Shown here one piece after another: positions 8,973 through 18,035 of a DNA stretch of 64,000 nucleotides. The notes beneath the pieces were generated by a model, which had not been told where the DNA came from, did no database searches, and was given only the letters and a program-made list of their open reading frames with translations. Source of the stretch: Mesorhizobium sp. B2-7-1 (GTDB lineage Bacteria > Pseudomonadota > Alphaproteobacteria > Rhizobiales > Rhizobiaceae); assembly GCF_006440735.1 (NCBI RefSeq), contig NZ_VFUA01000015.1:25529-89528 (forward strand), written 5' to 3'. Position 1 is the first letter of the stretch. Each line of letters opens with the position of its first letter. A program made the translations under genes and the position numbers.

Positions 8973-9764
8973 TCAATCCTTGCGGAAGATCAGCCGGCCC
9001 AGCCAGCCTGTCAGCATGGCGAGCGATATGGCGAACACGCCGTAGAGAAAGGAATAATCGTGCGCGACGCGGAAGATCGACTGTTCGAAACCGGATTTGC
9101 GGATTTCGAGCTGGGCCGAGCTTTCCTTGACGAACATGCCGCTCTTGAACAGGAATGCGCGGGCCTTATGGGTTCCGACCGGCACGTTGGGCGCGAGCCG
9201 CACGGTGGCGCGAAACAGGTTCTGCGACAGGAACTGCACGCCGCCGACATTCTCGCTGTAGAGGCCAGTCGCGGCCTTGCGGTCGCGAAGTGCCGCGGTG
9301 AATTCCTCGATGGTGGCCGGGCTGTCGGTCTCGTCGGCCGGCTTCATGTAGAGGTTTTGCGCGCCGAGCGAGAGCTGCTTGTACTTGGCAGGCTCGGCGA
9401 TGTCCTGCAGTGGCCGCGTCGTCGCCACCGAATAGGAGACCGGCACGTTCTCGAACGTCTCCGACTCCAGGTTGATCCAGACGCCGAGCACCCGGTCCTT
9501 GCGCCGAACGACAACCGGCCGTGGCGGTCCTTCGAGCACGACGACCACGTCGTATCGTCCCTGGCGAGCGACCAGCGGATCGGGATTTTCCAGCGATCCG
9601 AAGATGGTGAGGTCGGCGCCGGAGAAGCTCGCCGTGATGGAAATGGCGTCGGTCGACAGGCCGATCTGGATGCTTTCGACCGGCGGCGTCTGCGCCGTCG
9701 CCGGTGAAAGCGCAAAGAGCATCGACAACGAGACGGCAGCTGCAAATGCTCGTCGTGCCGCCAT
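8973..9764 (-). CDS. TIGR02186 family exported/membrane protein, partner of TauE
   Basis: The 263-residue protein has a signal peptide (residues 1-25, ending ALSPATAQ), a periplasmic domain and one membrane segment near the C-terminus (FLYGVFAISLAMLTGWLG) followed by RLIFRKD. This is the pattern of the TIGR02186 family, an uncharacterised family commonly encoded next to TauE/SafE permeases. Its start ATG overlaps the stop of the TauE gene (ATGA at 9762-9765 on the complementary strand), so the two are translationally coupled and probably work together. The biochemical role is unknown; I assume it assists transport or senses the substrate outside the membrane. Confidence 0.8.
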   Translation of the reverse strand: MAARRAFAAAVSLSMLFALSPATAQTPPVESIQIGLSTDAISITASFSGADLTIFGSLENPDPLVARQGRYDVVVVLEGPPRPVVVRRKDRVLGVWINLESETFENVPVSYSVATTRPLQDIAEPAKYKQLSLGAQNLYMKPADETDSPATIEEFTAALRDRKAATGLYSENVGGVQFLSQNLFRATVRLAPNVPVGTHKARAFLFKSGMFVKESSAQLEIRKSGFEQSIFRVAHDYSFLYGVFAISLAMLTGWLGRLIFRKD

Positions 9765-10687
9765 CAGTTGAGGCCCGCGGCGGTAAGCGAATAGAGGTTG
9801 GGCGGCGTCACGAAGAGATCGACGGCAAGGCGGATGGCGACGGCCAGCACCAGCATCGCCAGCAGCGCGCGCAGCTGCTCGCCGCGCAGCCTCTGGCCGG
9901 CCTTGGCGCCATATTGCGCGCCGGCGACGCCGCCGGCCATCAGCAGGAAGGCCAGGATCACATCGACCGTCTGGTTGGTCGTGGCATGCACCAGCGTCGT
10001 ATAGGCCGAGGTGAAGATGATCTGGAACAGCGAGGTGCCGATGACGACATTGGTCGGCACCTTGAGCAGGTAGATCAGCGCCGGCACCATGATGAAGCCG
10101 CCGCCGACGCCCATGATCGACGACAGGAAGCCGATCCCGACGCCGAGCCCGAGCACCGGGATGACGCTGACGAACAGCTTCGAGGCGCGGAAGCGCATCT
10201 TGAACGGCAGCCGGTGGATCCAGTTGTGCTGTCCGGATTTCTTCAATACCGGCGCCGCGCCGCTGCGGCTGGCGCGCAGCGCATTGACGCTTTCGACCAG
10301 CATCAGCCCGCCGACGGTGCCGAGCAGCACGACGTAAAGCAGCGAGATGAACAGGTCCAACTGGCCGAGCCGGCGCAACAGCGCAAAGACGAAGATGCCG
10401 GCTGTCGAGCCGACGATGCCGCCGGCCAGAAGCACGCCGCCCAGCTTGAAGTCGAGCGTGCCGCGCTTGAAGTGCGAGAGCGCGCCGGAGAAGGAGGAGG
10501 CGATGACCTGGTTGGCGCCAGTGGCCACCGCGATCGCCGGCGGGATGTTGTAGAAGATCAGCAGCGGCGTGATCAGAAAGCCGCCGCCGACCCCGAACAT
10601 GCCCGACAGGAAACCCACCGCCGCGCCCATTGCCAGCAGCACGAAGACGTTGACGGAAATTTCCGCGATCGGGAGATAGATGCCCAC
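9764..10687 (-). CDS. tauE: TauE/SafE family permease (putative sulfite/sulfonate exporter)
   Basis: The 307-residue protein has the two-fold repeated TauE/SafE pattern: GFLSGMFGVGGGFLITPLL near residues 24-42 and GFLSSIMGVGGGFIMVPAL in the second half, in a protein of about eight to nine membrane segments. Members move small anions such as sulfite, sulfoacetate or related compounds across the inner membrane. It is first in a two-gene operon with the TIGR02186 partner. A possible sulfite-oxidising complex lies a few kilobases away, so sulfite is a reasonable substrate guess, but TauE substrates vary widely. The start at 10687 gives the full first repeat. Confidence 0.82.
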   Translation of the reverse strand: MGIYLPIAEISVNVFVLLAMGAAVGFLSGMFGVGGGFLITPLLIFYNIPPAIAVATGANQVIASSFSGALSHFKRGTLDFKLGGVLLAGGIVGSTAGIFVFALLRRLGQLDLFISLLYVVLLGTVGGLMLVESVNALRASRSGAAPVLKKSGQHNWIHRLPFKMRFRASKLFVSVIPVLGLGVGIGFLSSIMGVGGGFIMVPALIYLLKVPTNVVIGTSLFQIIFTSAYTTLVHATTNQTVDVILAFLLMAGGVAGAQYGAKAGQRLRGEQLRALLAMLVLAVAIRLAVDLFVTPPNLYSLTAAGLN

Positions 10688-10772
10688 CCGTCTGTCTCGA
10701 TCAGTTTGTCTGTCGGCCTATAGTGCCGTCCCTGGACACTAAAGCACCGAAAAGCCAATTTTTTATTGCGCC

Positions 10773-10807
10773 GGCGCGGCGGCCGATTCAAGCCCCGCCG
10801 CCGCGCC
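10773..10807. repeat. GC-rich inverted repeat between tauE and podJ
   Basis: Ten-base arms ggcgcggcgg and ccgccgcgcc pair perfectly around a 15-base loop. Neither side is followed by a run of T on the strand that would need it, so it is not a standard terminator. It sits in the 192-base gap between the podJ stop and the tauE start. Confidence 0.5.
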
Positions 10808-10879
10808 GAAACAAAAACCATCTCAATCAGTTAACAGGCAAATGTGTGGCAAGGCGTCGTGTATGCGACGCGCCTGCCG

Positions 10880-13800
10880 TTATTTCTTCGCCAACAGAGC
10901 CTTGACCAGCGGCGCGTCGACCTCGCCGGTCGGCTTCATCTTGTTGTCGGTCTGGAAAGCCATGATGGCGTTCTTGGTCTTGCCGCCCATCACGCCGTCG
11001 GCGCCGCCGGCATCATAGCCGTTCTTGTTCAGGATCAGCTGGATGTTCTTCACCGCCTTCTTCATGTCGATGCCGGCGGTGGTCTGCGGCGCGCTGTCCT
11101 GCCAGGACTCCGGAACGTCGGCCGAGTTGGCGGCCGCGTTGAGCGGCTTGGCCTTCCACAATTCCGTCGCGGCGCGCGCCCGTTCGAGCTGCTCGGGCCG
11201 CAGCGCGTTGGCGATCTCGTCGCGCTTGGCGGCGGCGTCCTTGTCGCCGGTCTTGGCGACGAGCGCGAACCACTTGTAGGATTCTTCCAGGTTCTGCTTC
11301 ATGCCGACGCCCTTGGCGGCCATGATGCCGAGGTTGAACTGGCTGTCCTTGACGCCGAGGTCGGCGGCTTCCTGGAACCAGTGCGTGGCCGATTCATTGT
11401 CGGTCACGCCGTCCGCCGCCATGGCGAACAGCACCGCCAGATTGTGCATGGCGCTGGCGTTGCCCTGTTCGGCGGCGAGCTGGTAGTAGGTCTTGGCCTT
11501 CTTGAGGTCGCGCGCTACGCCGATGCCTTTTTCGTAGAAATTGCCGATGCGGTATTCGGCCGGCGCGAAGCCGAGCTCGGCCGACTGCTCATACCATTTG
11601 GCGGCCGCCTTCATGTCCTCCTTCACGCCGCGCGATTCCGCGTAGCGCGAGCCGACCTCGAACAGCGCCTTGGCGTCGCCGCCGGCGGCCGCGTCGTGCA
11701 GCGCCACCGGACCGATTTCGGCGGGAATATCGAATTTGGCCGCGGCCGTCTGGCTTGCCGCAGGCGGCACGGCGCCTGTCGTGTCGGCGGAGGTGGCCGC
11801 CGGCGCGCTGGCTGCGGCGCCGTCGGCCGCCGGACTGGCCGTCGCCGGCTCCTTCGCCATCGGCTGCGCGTCGCCATCCGTGTCTGTCGCGGAGGCTGCT
11901 GCTGCGGCGGGTTCGGATGGCATCGCCGAGGCCATCGGGGCCGGGGCGGGCTGGGCAGGCGCAGCAAGCGCCATCGGTGCGGGCGCCGGCTCGGCCGGCA
12001 TTGCGGCGGCAGTCTCGGGGCTTGCAGGGATGGGAGCGGCCGGTGCCGCGTCCTTGACGGGCTCGGCCTGCCTGACGGCAGGGGCGCTTTCGGCCTGCGC
12101 GGTTTCCGCGTCGGCCTTTTGCGTGTCGGCCTTCGGTGCGGCCGTGACATCGAGCGAAGCCGTGTCGACCGTCTGCGTGGAGACGATCGGGGTGGGTTGG
12201 TTGTTGGCCGTTTCGACGGGATCGGACAAGAAGGCCTTGCCCAGCTGCAGGCCGGCCAGCGCCATCATGATCGCGGCGGCCGCCATCAGGATCGGCTTGC
12301 GCCGCGCCTTGAGCAGGTCGCCTATCCTCAGCGCCTTCACCGGGCCGGTCATGGTCGACTGCCGCTTCAGCGTGTCGGCTTCCGCCGCCGCCGCCTGGGC
12401 CGCACGGCGGGCCGCGGCGATGAAATCGGACTTGGCGGCATCGCTCTCGGTGCGCCGAGCCGGCTGGCCGCTGCGCTCGTCGCGCACGCGCTTCATGATG
12501 GCGTTGAGGTCCGGCGCGCCGGAACCGGGTTCCAATGGCCGGTTGGCGGCCTTGGGGTCGAGCGGCTCGTCAATGTCGACGCTTGGCACGTCGCCGACCG
12601 GCGCCGAGCCAGCCAGCGGCTGCGTATCCGCGTCCTTCTTGCCTTTGAAAGCGCGCGCCAGGCCGCTGAACATCGATTTCTTGCGGCCGGCCGTCTCGCT
12701 CTTGTCGCCGACCACGTCCGGCCCGAGGGCCGCCATCGCGGCTTCGGCCGCCGCTTCGGCGGGCGTTCGCGCCGAGGCGGGCTCGCTGCGCATGATGGCC
12801 GCGGCGCGGCCTTCGAGATCAACCATGTCGCCGCCAAGCGGCAGCGGCTGGTCGATGTCCATCGAAGGGGCGTCCTGCACCGCGATCTTGCCGCCGCGGC
12901 CGCCGCGCTTGCCGGCCGGTTGCGGGTCGACCAGCTCGCTGACCGCTTCGCTGGTCTCAGTCGATTCCAGCGAGCCGAGCCTGTCGACGATCTTGAGCAG
13001 CGTGTCGTGGATGGCTTCGAATGTCCGCGAGTTGCGTTCGTCGGAACGTCGGGTGAGCGCTTCGAGCGTCTTCAGGTCCTGGGCGAGGCCGGCAACGGCG
13101 GTCGCATTGGTCTGAGCCGTGCTGGACGTCGAGTCGGCAAGCGATTTGACGGCGCTCTCGGCCGCCTCGCGCGCCACGCTCAGGATGGAATCGCGCGTGC
13201 CGGCCAGCGATTTCTCGATTTCGTTGAGGCGCGGGCTGATGTCTTCGAACTCGGGCAGCGGCGCGCCGGGCTTGGAAAGATGCGCCGACAGGCCGGCGAC
13301 CTGCGCTTCCAGGCTGCGGATCAGCGCCGGATCGATGCCCGCGACTTGCTGCGCGGACGATTCCAGCCGGCTGGAAATGTCCTCGAGCCGGCTTTCCAGC
13401 CCGCGGATCGCCATCTCGCTGGCGGGATCGGGCGTGCGCGTCTCGATGCGCTGGGCCAAGGCGGTAAAGCGGGCGTCGATCGCTTCCATGATGCCGACGC
13501 TTTCGTCCTGGCGCATGCGCTGGTCGAGCCGGTCCGCGACCTCGTCCAGCCGCCGCTCGAGATCGCGAAACAGCATACTGCCCTGTTCCATCGCATCGCC
13601 CTGGCGGCGCTCGAGCAGCATCGACAGCGCGTCGAAGCGCTGTTCCAGGCCCTGGAAGATATGGTCGGCGTCGGGCATGGCCGGCGCGCGTTCCATCTTG
13701 TCGGTGATCAAGGCGATCTGCTTGCCGAGCCGCTCCATGGCCTGTTCGGGCAGGTCGGCGCGGCCGGCCAACTGGTCCACGCGGCTGGTGAGAAGGTTGA

Positions 13801-14968
13801 GGTGGTCGAGGACTTCCGCGCCCGGCCGCGACTGCGCGACCTCTTCGATCTGAACCGCCAGGGAGGCCATGCGCTTCTCGATCCGGCCGAAGGTTTCGGG
13901 GTCGAAGGCATTGGCCTGCGCGGCCACGGTCGAGGCGACGATGGCGCGGGAGATCTCGTCCAGCCGCTCGTCGATCATGGCGAGCGTTTCGCCGCCGCGC
14001 GCGGTCTGCTGGCCGGCGAAACGGTCGACCGCGCCGGCAAGCGTGCGCACCTTTTCCTCCAGCGAGCGCAGCGAAAGCGATTCCGGCAGGTTGTTGACGG
14101 CGCTGCTGATCTGTTCGAGCCGGTCGGTCAGCGCCGAAAGGCCCGGGCCTTCCGCGCGCTTGCGCTGATCGGCGTCGACGCGGTCCTCGAAGGCGCTCCA
14201 GCGGCGGTCGAAATCGTCCCAGCGGCGGTCGACCTTCTGCAGGCTTTCCTCGCGCGCCAGCGTGTCCAGCGCGCCCTTCACCTGTTCCAGTTCCAGCCGC
14301 AGCAGATTGACGCTGCGGTCGTCGCTTTTTTCGGCGAGCGTCTGGATGGCACCCGAAAGCCGCTCGAATTCGAGGCCGAGCTCGGCGCTGCTCTTGTCCG
14401 GCATGCCGTTCGACGGGGCGCCGTGCTGGCTGTTGGCCTGCATAGCGCGATCGATGTCCTGGCGAAACGCTTCGAATTCGCGCTGCAGGCCAACGGTCAT
14501 CTGGTGGCGCAATTCCTCGCGCAGGCCGCGCAGTTCGACGGCGATCTTGCCGACCATGGCGACGCTGTCTTCCTGGCCGCGCACCCGGTCGATGTCACGC
14601 GCGATCGCCTGATAGCTCTGGCCGAAGGCAGGCGCGGCGGGGGCCGGATTTTGCGGCGCGCGGGTTTGCGGCCGCTGATTCTGCGCGCCGAGAGCCTGCG
14701 TCGCCATGGTCTGCGGTGCGCGGTCCTGCGGCCTCTGCGCGGGATAGGTATCCTCGTACCAGCGCGGCTGGTCGTAAGGCTGCGTGCTTGGATAGCGCGG
14801 CGCGGCCGGCGGCCGCCGCAGGTCGGGGCGATCGGGCATGTCGGCGCGCGTCCGGTCCAGCCGCTGCTCCAGTGTTTCGAGCGAGCGATTCAGTTCTTCG
14901 AGCGAGGGCTGCGGCCGGCGTTGCCTGCCGGCGTTGAGTGTATCGAGATAGGACCGCTTGCTGTTCAT
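10880..14968 (-). CDS. podJ: PodJ-like polar organelle development protein (coiled-coil, TM, Sel1 repeats, peptidoglycan-binding)
   Basis: At 1362 residues this is the largest protein in the window. The N-terminal ~600 residues are rich in heptad-like coiled-coil sequence (SLEELNRSLETLEQRLDRTR onward). A low-complexity acidic/Pro/Ala region follows, then one membrane segment near residues 890-911 (ILMAAAAIMMALAGLQLGKAFL), an Ala/Pro-rich periplasmic linker, Sel1-type repeats (about 1090-1250) and a C-terminal peptidoglycan-binding domain (about 1298-1362). This order is that of PodJ in Caulobacter, Agrobacterium and Sinorhizobium, a scaffold that marks the new or growing pole and can be shortened by proteolysis. 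The frame runs further upstream, but the ATG at 14966-14968 (MNSKRSYLDTLN) begins the conserved region. It is transcribed divergently from a MerR gene. Function is inferred from architecture. Confidence 0.82.
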   Translation of the reverse strand: MNSKRSYLDTLNAGRQRRPQPSLEELNRSLETLEQRLDRTRADMPDRPDLRRPPAAPRYPSTQPYDQPRWYEDTYPAQRPQDRAPQTMATQALGAQNQRPQTRAPQNPAPAAPAFGQSYQAIARDIDRVRGQEDSVAMVGKIAVELRGLREELRHQMTVGLQREFEAFRQDIDRAMQANSQHGAPSNGMPDKSSAELGLEFERLSGAIQTLAEKSDDRSVNLLRLELEQVKGALDTLAREESLQKVDRRWDDFDRRWSAFEDRVDADQRKRAEGPGLSALTDRLEQISSAVNNLPESLSLRSLEEKVRTLAGAVDRFAGQQTARGGETLAMIDERLDEISRAIVASTVAAQANAFDPETFGRIEKRMASLAVQIEEVAQSRPGAEVLDHLNLLTSRVDQLAGRADLPEQAMERLGKQIALITDKMERAPAMPDADHIFQGLEQRFDALSMLLERRQGDAMEQGSMLFRDLERRLDEVADRLDQRMRQDESVGIMEAIDARFTALAQRIETRTPDPASEMAIRGLESRLEDISSRLESSAQQVAGIDPALIRSLEAQVAGLSAHLSKPGAPLPEFEDISPRLNEIEKSLAGTRDSILSVAREAAESAVKSLADSTSSTAQTNATAVAGLAQDLKTLEALTRRSDERNSRTFEAIHDTLLKIVDRLGSLESTETSEAVSELVDPQPAGKRGGRGGKIAVQDAPSMDIDQPLPLGGDMVDLEGRAAAIMRSEPASARTPAEAAAEAAMAALGPDVVGDKSETAGRKKSMFSGLARAFKGKKDADTQPLAGSAPVGDVPSVDIDEPLDPKAANRPLEPGSGAPDLNAIMKRVRDERSGQPARRTESDAAKSDFIAAARRAAQAAAAEADTLKRQSTMTGPVKALRIGDLLKARRKPILMAAAAIMMALAGLQLGKAFLSDPVETANNQPTPIVSTQTVDTASLDVTAAPKADTQKADAETAQAESAPAVRQAEPVKDAAPAAPIPASPETAAAMPAEPAPAPMALAAPAQPAPAPMASAMPSEPAAAAASATDTDGDAQPMAKEPATASPAADGAAASAPAATSADTTGAVPPAASQTAAAKFDIPAEIGPVALHDAAAGGDAKALFEVGSRYAESRGVKEDMKAAAKWYEQSAELGFAPAEYRIGNFYEKGIGVARDLKKAKTYYQLAAEQGNASAMHNLAVLFAMAADGVTDNESATHWFQEAADLGVKDSQFNLGIMAAKGVGMKQNLEESYKWFALVAKTGDKDAAAKRDEIANALRPEQLERARAATELWKAKPLNAAANSADVPESWQDSAPQTTAGIDMKKAVKNIQLILNKNGYDAGGADGVMGGKTKNAIMAFQTDNKMKPTGEVDAPLVKALLAKK

Positions 14969-15420
14969 CGATGCGCCCGTGTTCAGAATGGCCGGCCTAA
15001 GGCCGGTTTCCCCAGTAGCCTGCCGGGAACGAAGCGAGCCGAGCGGTTTTGCCGCGGAGGAAGACGGGCTTCCCGGGTTTTCACCCACGCTTCGAAAAAC
15101 CGTGAAAAATTCGCTACAGGATAAACACGGGTGACCGACATGCGCACATTTCGCCCAACGTGGTAAACAAGGCGTTAACCAAGCTTAAGAAGCCGCGCAT
15201 AAATCATGCGCCGCCTGCCGGGTGCGGCATAAAGGTCGGTTTCGATAACGCCCTTGCGTCACCCCGCGGCTGTCGATATAGAATTGACGTAAACGTAAAA
15301 GGTGCGAAGCCGTGCCTCTTGCGATTGACTTGTTGCAACCACGATGGAAGCACGCCCCCGCTTCCATTCAGGCGACGCTTGGTCCGCGACCGCGACGCCA
15401 CCAGGGGAAAGCCAGTGACC
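14969..15420. other. 452-base intergenic region between podJ and the merR gene
   Basis: This is the longest gene-free stretch. It must hold the podJ promoter (left, reverse strand) and the merR promoter (right). The clearest signal is the operator-like TTGACGTAAACGTAAA at 15284-15299. The section 15160-15240 is AT-richer (aaggcgttaaccaagcttaag). The open frame that reads through to the merR gene has no start signal upstream of 15415. I see no tRNA, repeat-family copy or terminator here. Confidence 0.6.
15284..15299 (+). promoter_or_regulatory. Putative MerR (LiuR-like) operator upstream of the merR gene
   Basis: The sequence TTGACGTAAACGTAAA is an imperfect palindrome of the ACGTnnACGT type that I associate with MerR-family regulators of acyl-CoA catabolism such as LiuR. 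A closely related palindrome occurs once more, ahead of the acyl-CoA dehydrogenase operon at 16002-16023. It lies about 120 bases before the merR start and would allow autoregulation. Confidence 0.65.
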
Positions 15421-15885
15421 ATGAAACTTGTTTCGCCCGGCGAGGCCGCGGCCAATACCAATGACATTCCAACTGAAGCAGGCGAGGAATTCGCTCGCAT
15501 CGGCGAGATGGCCAAGAAATACGGCGTGACGCTGCGCACGCTGCGTTTCTATGAAGACAAGGGCCTGCTCAACCCGCATCGCGACGGCTCGACCCGTCTC
15601 TACACGCGCCGCGACAAGGCTCAGCTGAAGCTGATCCTGCTCGGCCGCAAGGTCGGGTTCTCGCTGCGCGACGTCAAGCAGATGATGGATCTCTACGATC
15701 CGACCGGCACCAACACCAAGCAGTTGCGGCTGGCGCTGGACAAGTCGGAGAAGCAGCTCGCCCGCCTGCAGAAGCAGCGTGCGCTGATCGACGACGCCAT
15801 CAACGAGTTGAGCACGTCGATGACGGCGGTGCGCCAGATGCTCGTCGAGCGCACCGCGGCGCCGCAGGCCAGCGCCGCCGGCTGA
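15421..15885 (+). CDS. MerR-family regulator of the downstream fatty acyl-CoA degradation operon
   Basis: The 154-residue protein has an N-terminal MerR helix-turn-helix with wing (FARIGEMAKKYGVTLRTLRFYEDKGLL, about residues 23-49) and a long coiled-coil dimer helix (LRLALDKSEKQLARLQKQRALIDDAINEL). No cysteine pair for metal binding is visible, so it is not a metal sensor of the usual kind. A GTG six bases upstream (15415), after aggggaaag, is an alternative start. It precedes acyl-CoA dehydrogenase genes and both it and that operon carry the same ACGT-type palindrome, as in LiuR-type regulation of acyl-CoA catabolism. The effector is unknown; a CoA thioester would fit. Confidence 0.85.
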   Translation: MKLVSPGEAAANTNDIPTEAGEEFARIGEMAKKYGVTLRTLRFYEDKGLLNPHRDGSTRLYTRRDKAQLKLILLGRKVGFSLRDVKQMMDLYDPTGTNTKQLRLALDKSEKQLARLQKQRALIDDAINELSTSMTAVRQMLVERTAAPQASAAG

Positions 15886-15921
15886 CCGCTCGCGTTCGAC
15901 AGCGACAATCCCGGAAATGGA

Positions 15922-15953
15922 AAGCCGCGTGGCTATAGCCGCGCGGCTTTTTT
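15922..15953 (+). terminator. Rho-independent terminator of the merR gene
   Basis: A hairpin with arms aagccgcgtggct and agccgcgcggctt (13 pairs with one G-U) is followed directly by a run of T. It starts 37 bases after the merR stop and separates that gene from the acyl-CoA dehydrogenase promoter. Confidence 0.85.
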
Positions 15954-16001
15954 GTCGCCACAATGCCTGACCGCTCACAAAAATTTTTGGCTGCGACGAA
16001 G

Positions 16002-16023
16002 TTGACGTTTACGCAAACGTCAA
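16002..16023 (+). promoter_or_regulatory. MerR operator/promoter of the beta-oxidation operon
   Basis: Nine-base arms TTGACGTTT and AAACGTCAA form a perfect palindrome around ACGC. The left arm also reads as a -35 box (TTGACG), with tatttg at 16024-16029 as a possible -10, so the operator would fill the spacer, the usual placement for MerR regulators. The acyl-CoA dehydrogenase start is about 90 bases downstream. Confidence 0.75.
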
Positions 16024-16114
16024 TATTTGCTATCGGGATGTCGACATTGGCCCGGCCTCCTGTCCATGACAGGCAACGTGCTGGCCGGCCGGGACTGTAA
16101 GGGTGGAGGAAGGC

Positions 16115-17911
16115 ATGACGACCTACAGGGCGCCGATCCAGGACACGCTATTCTTGCTCAACGACGTGCTGGGCTATCAGCGCTATTCCAATCTTCCGGG
16201 CTTCTCGGACGCGACGCCCGATGTGGTCGAGGCGATCCTCGCCGAAGGCGCCAAGCTCGCCGAGAACGTCATGCATCCGCTGAACCGTGTCGGCGACATG
16301 GAAGGCTGCGTGCGCCATGACGACGGCTCGGTGACGACGCCCAAGGGCTTCAAGGACGCTTACGACCAGTATCGCGAGGGCGGCTGGATGGGGCTTGCCG
16401 CGCCTGCCGAGTTCGGTGGCCAGGGCTTGCCTTACGCTGTCCACACCGCCGTCTCCGAATACATGATCTCCGCCAACATGGCGCTGATGATGTATCCCGG
16501 CCTGACGCAAGGCGCGATCGCGGCAATCGTCACCCACGGCACGGACGAGCAGAAGGCCACCTGGCTGTCGAAGCTGATCGAGGGCACCTGGACCGGCACC
16601 ATGAACCTGACCGAGCCGCATTGCGGCACCGACCTCGGCCTGCTGCGCAGCAAGGCCGTCCCCAACGGCGACGGCACCTACAGGATTTCCGGCCAGAAGA
16701 TCTTCATCTCGGCCGGCGAGCACGACATGTCGGACAACATCGTCCACCTGGTGCTGGCCCGCGCCGAGGGCGCGCCGGAGGGCGTCAAGGGCATCTCGCT
16801 GTTCATCGTGCCGAAGTTCAAGCTCGATGCCTCGGGCAATCCCGGTGAGCGCAACACGCTCTCCTGCGGCTCCATCGAGGAGAAGATGGGCATCCACGGC
16901 AACTCGACCTGCGTCATGAATTATGACGAAGCCGAGGGCACGCTGCTCGGCGAATTGAACGGCGGCCTGAAGGCCATGTTCACGATGATGAACGAGGCCC
17001 GCCTCGGTGTCGGCCTGCAGGGGCTTTCGGTCTCCGAGATCGCTTATCAGAACGCCGTTTCCTACGCCAAGGACCGGCTGCAGGGCCGCTCGCTGTCGGG
17101 CGCCAAGGCTCCGGACAAGAAGGCCGACCCGATCATCGTCCATCCCGACATTCGTCGCTCGCTGATGACCATGAAGGCCTTCAACGAGGCCGGCCGCGCG
17201 CTGGCGCTGTGGACGGCGATCAAGTCCGACGTCGCGCATCGCTCCGGCGACGACAAGGACCGCCAGGCGGCCGACGACTACACCGGCCTGATGACGCCGG
17301 TGGTCAAGGGCGTGCTCACCGACAAGGGGTTCGATCACGCTGTGATGGCGCAGCAGGTGTTCGGCGGCCACGGCTATATCGAAGAGCACGGCATGAGCCA
17401 GTTCGTGCGCGATGCCCGCATCGCCATGATCTATGAAGGTGCCAACGGCATCCAGGCGCTCGACCTTGTCGGCCGCAAGCTGGCGCAGAATGGCGGCCGC
17501 GCCGTGCAGGCCTTCTTCAAGGAGGTCGGCGAGTTCTGCGAGGAAAACCGCGCCGACGACAAGATGGCGCCCTACACCAAGGCGCTGAAGAAGGGCCTCA
17601 ACGACCTGCAGGCGGCAACCATGTGGCTGGTGCAGAACGCGATGGCCGAGCCCGACAATGCCGGTGCAGCCTCGACAGACTACATGCATCTTTTCGGCCT
17701 GGTGGCGCTGGGCTACATGTGGGCGCAGATGGCGAAGTCGGCGCAGACGAAGCTCGCGGAAGGCGCCAACGGCGCCAGCGTGTTCTACGACACCAAGCTG
17801 GTGACCGCGCGCTTCTTCATGGAGCGCATCATGCCGGAAACGGCGACGCGTCTTGCCCGCATATCGAGTGGCGCGGACACGCTAATGGCGTTGCCGGCGG
17901 AAGCGTTCTAG
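16115..17911 (+). CDS. Acyl-CoA dehydrogenase with C-terminal extension domain
   Basis: The 598-residue FAD enzyme catalyses the first step of fatty acid beta-oxidation. It has the acyl-CoA dehydrogenase core ([27 protein letters not shown]) with the catalytic glutamate in [18 protein letters not shown] (E441), followed by about 150 extra residues. This long form with an acyl-CoA dehydrogenase C-terminal domain is typical of proteobacterial FadE-like enzymes. The ATG at 16115 follows a strong ggaggaa; an upstream in-frame GTG has none. It is the first gene of the operon behind the MerR operator. Chain-length preference cannot be read from the sequence. Confidence 0.92.
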   Translation: MTTYRAPIQDTLFLLNDVLGYQRYSNLPGFSDATPDVVEAILAEGAKLAENVMHPLNRVGDMEGCVRHDDGSVTTPKGFKDAYDQYREGGWMGLAAPAEFGGQGLPYAVHTAVSEYMISANMALMMYPGLTQGAIAAIVTHGTDEQKATWLSKLIEGTWTGTMNLTEPHCGTDLGLLRSKAVPNGDGTYRISGQKIFISAGEHDMSDNIVHLVLARAEGAPEGVKGISLFIVPKFKLDASGNPGERNTLSCGSIEEKMGIHGNSTCVMNYDEAEGTLLGELNGGLKAMFTMMNEARLGVGLQGLSVSEIAYQNAVSYAKDRLQGRSLSGAKAPDKKADPIIVHPDIRRSLMTMKAFNEAGRALALWTAIKSDVAHRSGDDKDRQAADDYTGLMTPVVKGVLTDKGFDHAVMAQQVFGGHGYIEEHGMSQFVRDARIAMIYEGANGIQALDLVGRKLAQNGGRAVQAFFKEVGEFCEENRADDKMAPYTKALKKGLNDLQAATMWLVQNAMAEPDNAGAASTDYMHLFGLVALGYMWAQMAKSAQTKLAEGANGASVFYDTKLVTARFFMERIMPETATRLARISSGADTLMALPAEAF

Positions 17912-17920
17912 AAATGCTCG

Positions 17921-17979
17921 GCGTCCCCCTCCCCTTGAGGGGAGGGTGGCCAGACGAAGTCTGGTCGGGTGGGGTCGCC
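17921..17979 (+). repeat. Left inverted repeat of the DUF559 cassette
   Basis: This 59-base element begins gcgtccccctccccttgagg and ends tcgggtggggtcgcc, with a small internal hairpin (agacgaagtct). Its reverse complement recurs at 18398-18453 with only a one-base length difference in the C-run and a changed central loop. It starts 9 bases after the acyl-CoA dehydrogenase stop. Confidence 0.85.
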
Positions 17980-18035
17980 CGCGACGATCTCGACGCCAAT
18001 TTTGACGGATGTGCGCTAGGAGGAGGACCACCGCA

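Noticed and set aside
10773..10807. Hairpin considered as the podJ or tauE terminator
   Set aside because: No T-run follows on the strand where either gene would need it.
10844..15124. Very long open frame on the plus strand (1426 codons)
   Set aside because: It lies antisense to podJ, is made of Gly/Arg-rich unlikely sequence and has no recognised domain; it is a GC-rich shadow of the real gene.
15160..15420. Upstream extension of the merR reading frame
   Set aside because: It contains the operator and has no ribosome-binding site; the conserved protein begins at 15415-15421.
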